Assembly (NCBI GenBank): GCA_017447865.1
Contig: JAFSMO010000021.1
Span: forward strand, 47,469 to 111,468
Reading direction: 5' to 3'
DNA length: 64,000 bases
Source: Thermoguttaceae bacterium
GTDB taxonomy: Bacteria > Planctomycetota > Planctomycetia > Pirellulales > Thermoguttaceae
Positions 63,353-64,000 of the stretch are shown piece by piece (the stretch's first letter is position 1; each line of letters starts with the position of its first letter). Below the pieces are notes generated by a model. That model was given only the letters and a program-made list of their open reading frames with translations, was not told where the DNA came from and searched no databases. A program made the position numbers and the translations under genes.

Positions 63353-64000
63353 ATGAAAGAACGGCTTGCCAGAACGACTTGGGGACGCGAGGTAAAGACC
63401 GTGAAGCAGTTTTTCAACCGCGCCGTCGAGATGGGCTGGATCAAGACCAATCCGTTTGCAAAACTCAAAGGGAGCAACGTGGCGAACAAAACACGATTCT
63501 ACTTCGTCACTCTCCAGGAAGCCCGGCAGATCCTGGACGCCTGCCCGAACGCCGAGATGCGGCTGATTTTCAGCCTCGCCCGGTTCGCGGGATTGCGAAT
63601 TCCATCGGAACTGAAGTTCATGGAGTGGTCCGACATTAGCCTCAGTGGCGACCGTTTCATCGTCCGGATCCCCAAAGCCACCAACAGGAAAGCGCAGGAA
63701 GCCGGGCAGGCGCTCACCAGCCGATTCGCCAAGATCCTGAAACGGGCTGGGATCGCCAAATGGCCGAAATTCTTCCAAAACATGAGAAGCACCCGAGACA
63801 CGGAACTCCGGCGCAAGTACCCGGAACAGGACGTCAACCTGTGGCTTGGACACACCAAAGAAGTGGCTCTGAACCACTACATGCAGACGACGGACAGTTT
63901 GTTCTCGGAGGCCTCAAAAGGCGAGATTTCGGGAATGGGGACAAATCCGGGAGTAAAAATATGGCAAAAAGTGCAGTTTATCCCGGAAAATACGGGCTCA
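63353..64000 (+). CDS. Tyrosine recombinase/integrase (runs off the window; N-terminus short)
   Basis: The frame from the ATG at 63353 stays open to the window end (216 codons). It contains the end of the core-binding domain (KQFFNRAVEMGWIKTNPFAKLKG) and the catalytic domain: the first Arg in FAGLRIPSE, the second Arg in MRSTRDTEL (family form with M/N instead of the usual His), the His in WLGHTKEVALNHY, and the Tyr in the same HY. Most of the usual 80-100 residue N-terminal part is missing, with a TGA at 63314, so it may be truncated or start upstream of a frameshift. Tyrosine recombinases integrate and excise mobile DNA. Confidence 0.78.
   Translation, partial: MKERLARTTWGREVKTVKQFFNRAVEMGWIKTNPFAKLKGSNVANKTRFYFVTLQEARQILDACPNAEMRLIFSLARFAGLRIPSELKFMEWSDISLSGDRFIVRIPKATNRKAQEAGQALTSRFAKILKRAGIAKWPKFFQNMRSTRDTELRRKYPEQDVNLWLGHTKEVALNHYMQTTDSLFSEASKGEISGMGTNPGVKIWQKVQFIPENTGS

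Noticed and set aside
1..64000. tRNA, rRNA or exosortase genes
   Set aside because: None was recognised by eye; a tRNA could be missed without a covariance search, but no exosortase-like membrane ORF is present.

Overview
Organism. The window looks like a moderately GC-rich genome of a Planctomycetota-type bacterium, possibly a host- or biomass-associated carbohydrate degrader. Lentisphaerota or Verrucomicrobiota are the main alternatives. The grounds are twelve proteins ending in a PEP-CTERM anchor (form PEPxxW), autotransporter-associated beta-strand (PATR) repeats, several Tat-type RR leaders, secreted glycoside hydrolases and a Gfo/Idh oxidoreductase, and a tyrosine recombinase whose C-terminal box resembles planctomycete integrases. 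This is inference from protein style; no rRNA or tRNA gene was seen.

Layout. 1-8.0 kb (minus): start of a secreted protein, a GH51 arabinofuranosidase, and an 1854-residue protein with five N-terminal repeats, an acetylesterase (SASA/SGNH) domain, a PATR region and a PEP-CTERM. 8.0-10.9 kb (plus): an exported acidic ankyrin protein, then a MATE transporter behind a long structured leader. 10.9-17.2 kb is a patchwork: decayed RhuM and KilA-N genes, two orphan Tat-leader fragments, CGCAAAG-type repeats, an alpha/beta hydrolase, an MBL-fold hydrolase, a fused PhoN-like phosphatase/VanX-like dipeptidase, an endonuclease/exonuclease/phosphatase protein and a small Gly/Val-rich secreted protein. 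17.3-25.5 kb (minus): a probable four-gene operon (GH51, Tat metallophosphoesterase, Gfo/Idh oxidoreductase, GH36-like alpha-galactosidase) bounded by a promoter and a terminator.

25.6-62.2 kb (minus) is the striking part: eleven consecutive PEP-CTERM genes in 36.6 kb. Nine are PATR-type surface proteins (one frameshifted). Two are tandem subtilisin-like proteases with a P-domain. They seem to form four transcription units, each starting at a near-identical promoter in which a 16-bp inverted repeat (CAAATTC-NN-GAATTTG type) lies just upstream of TATAAT. Two further copies of this promoter precede the 1854-residue esterase gene (7.9 kb) and the endonuclease-like gene (16.5 kb), suggesting a regulon. 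62.3-64 kb: a decayed PEP-CTERM tail, a headless ribbon-helix-helix gene, a headless gene of unknown function and a tyrosine recombinase running off the right edge. This looks like an integration or recombination boundary.

How it may work together (inference). The Sec/Tat-exported hydrolases would release arabinose, galactose and acetyl groups from plant-type polysaccharide. The PATR/PEP-CTERM proteins would form a sorted cell-surface coat, with the co-transcribed subtilases possibly processing them. No exosortase, autotransporter beta-barrel or dedicated regulator of the shared promoter is present in the window.
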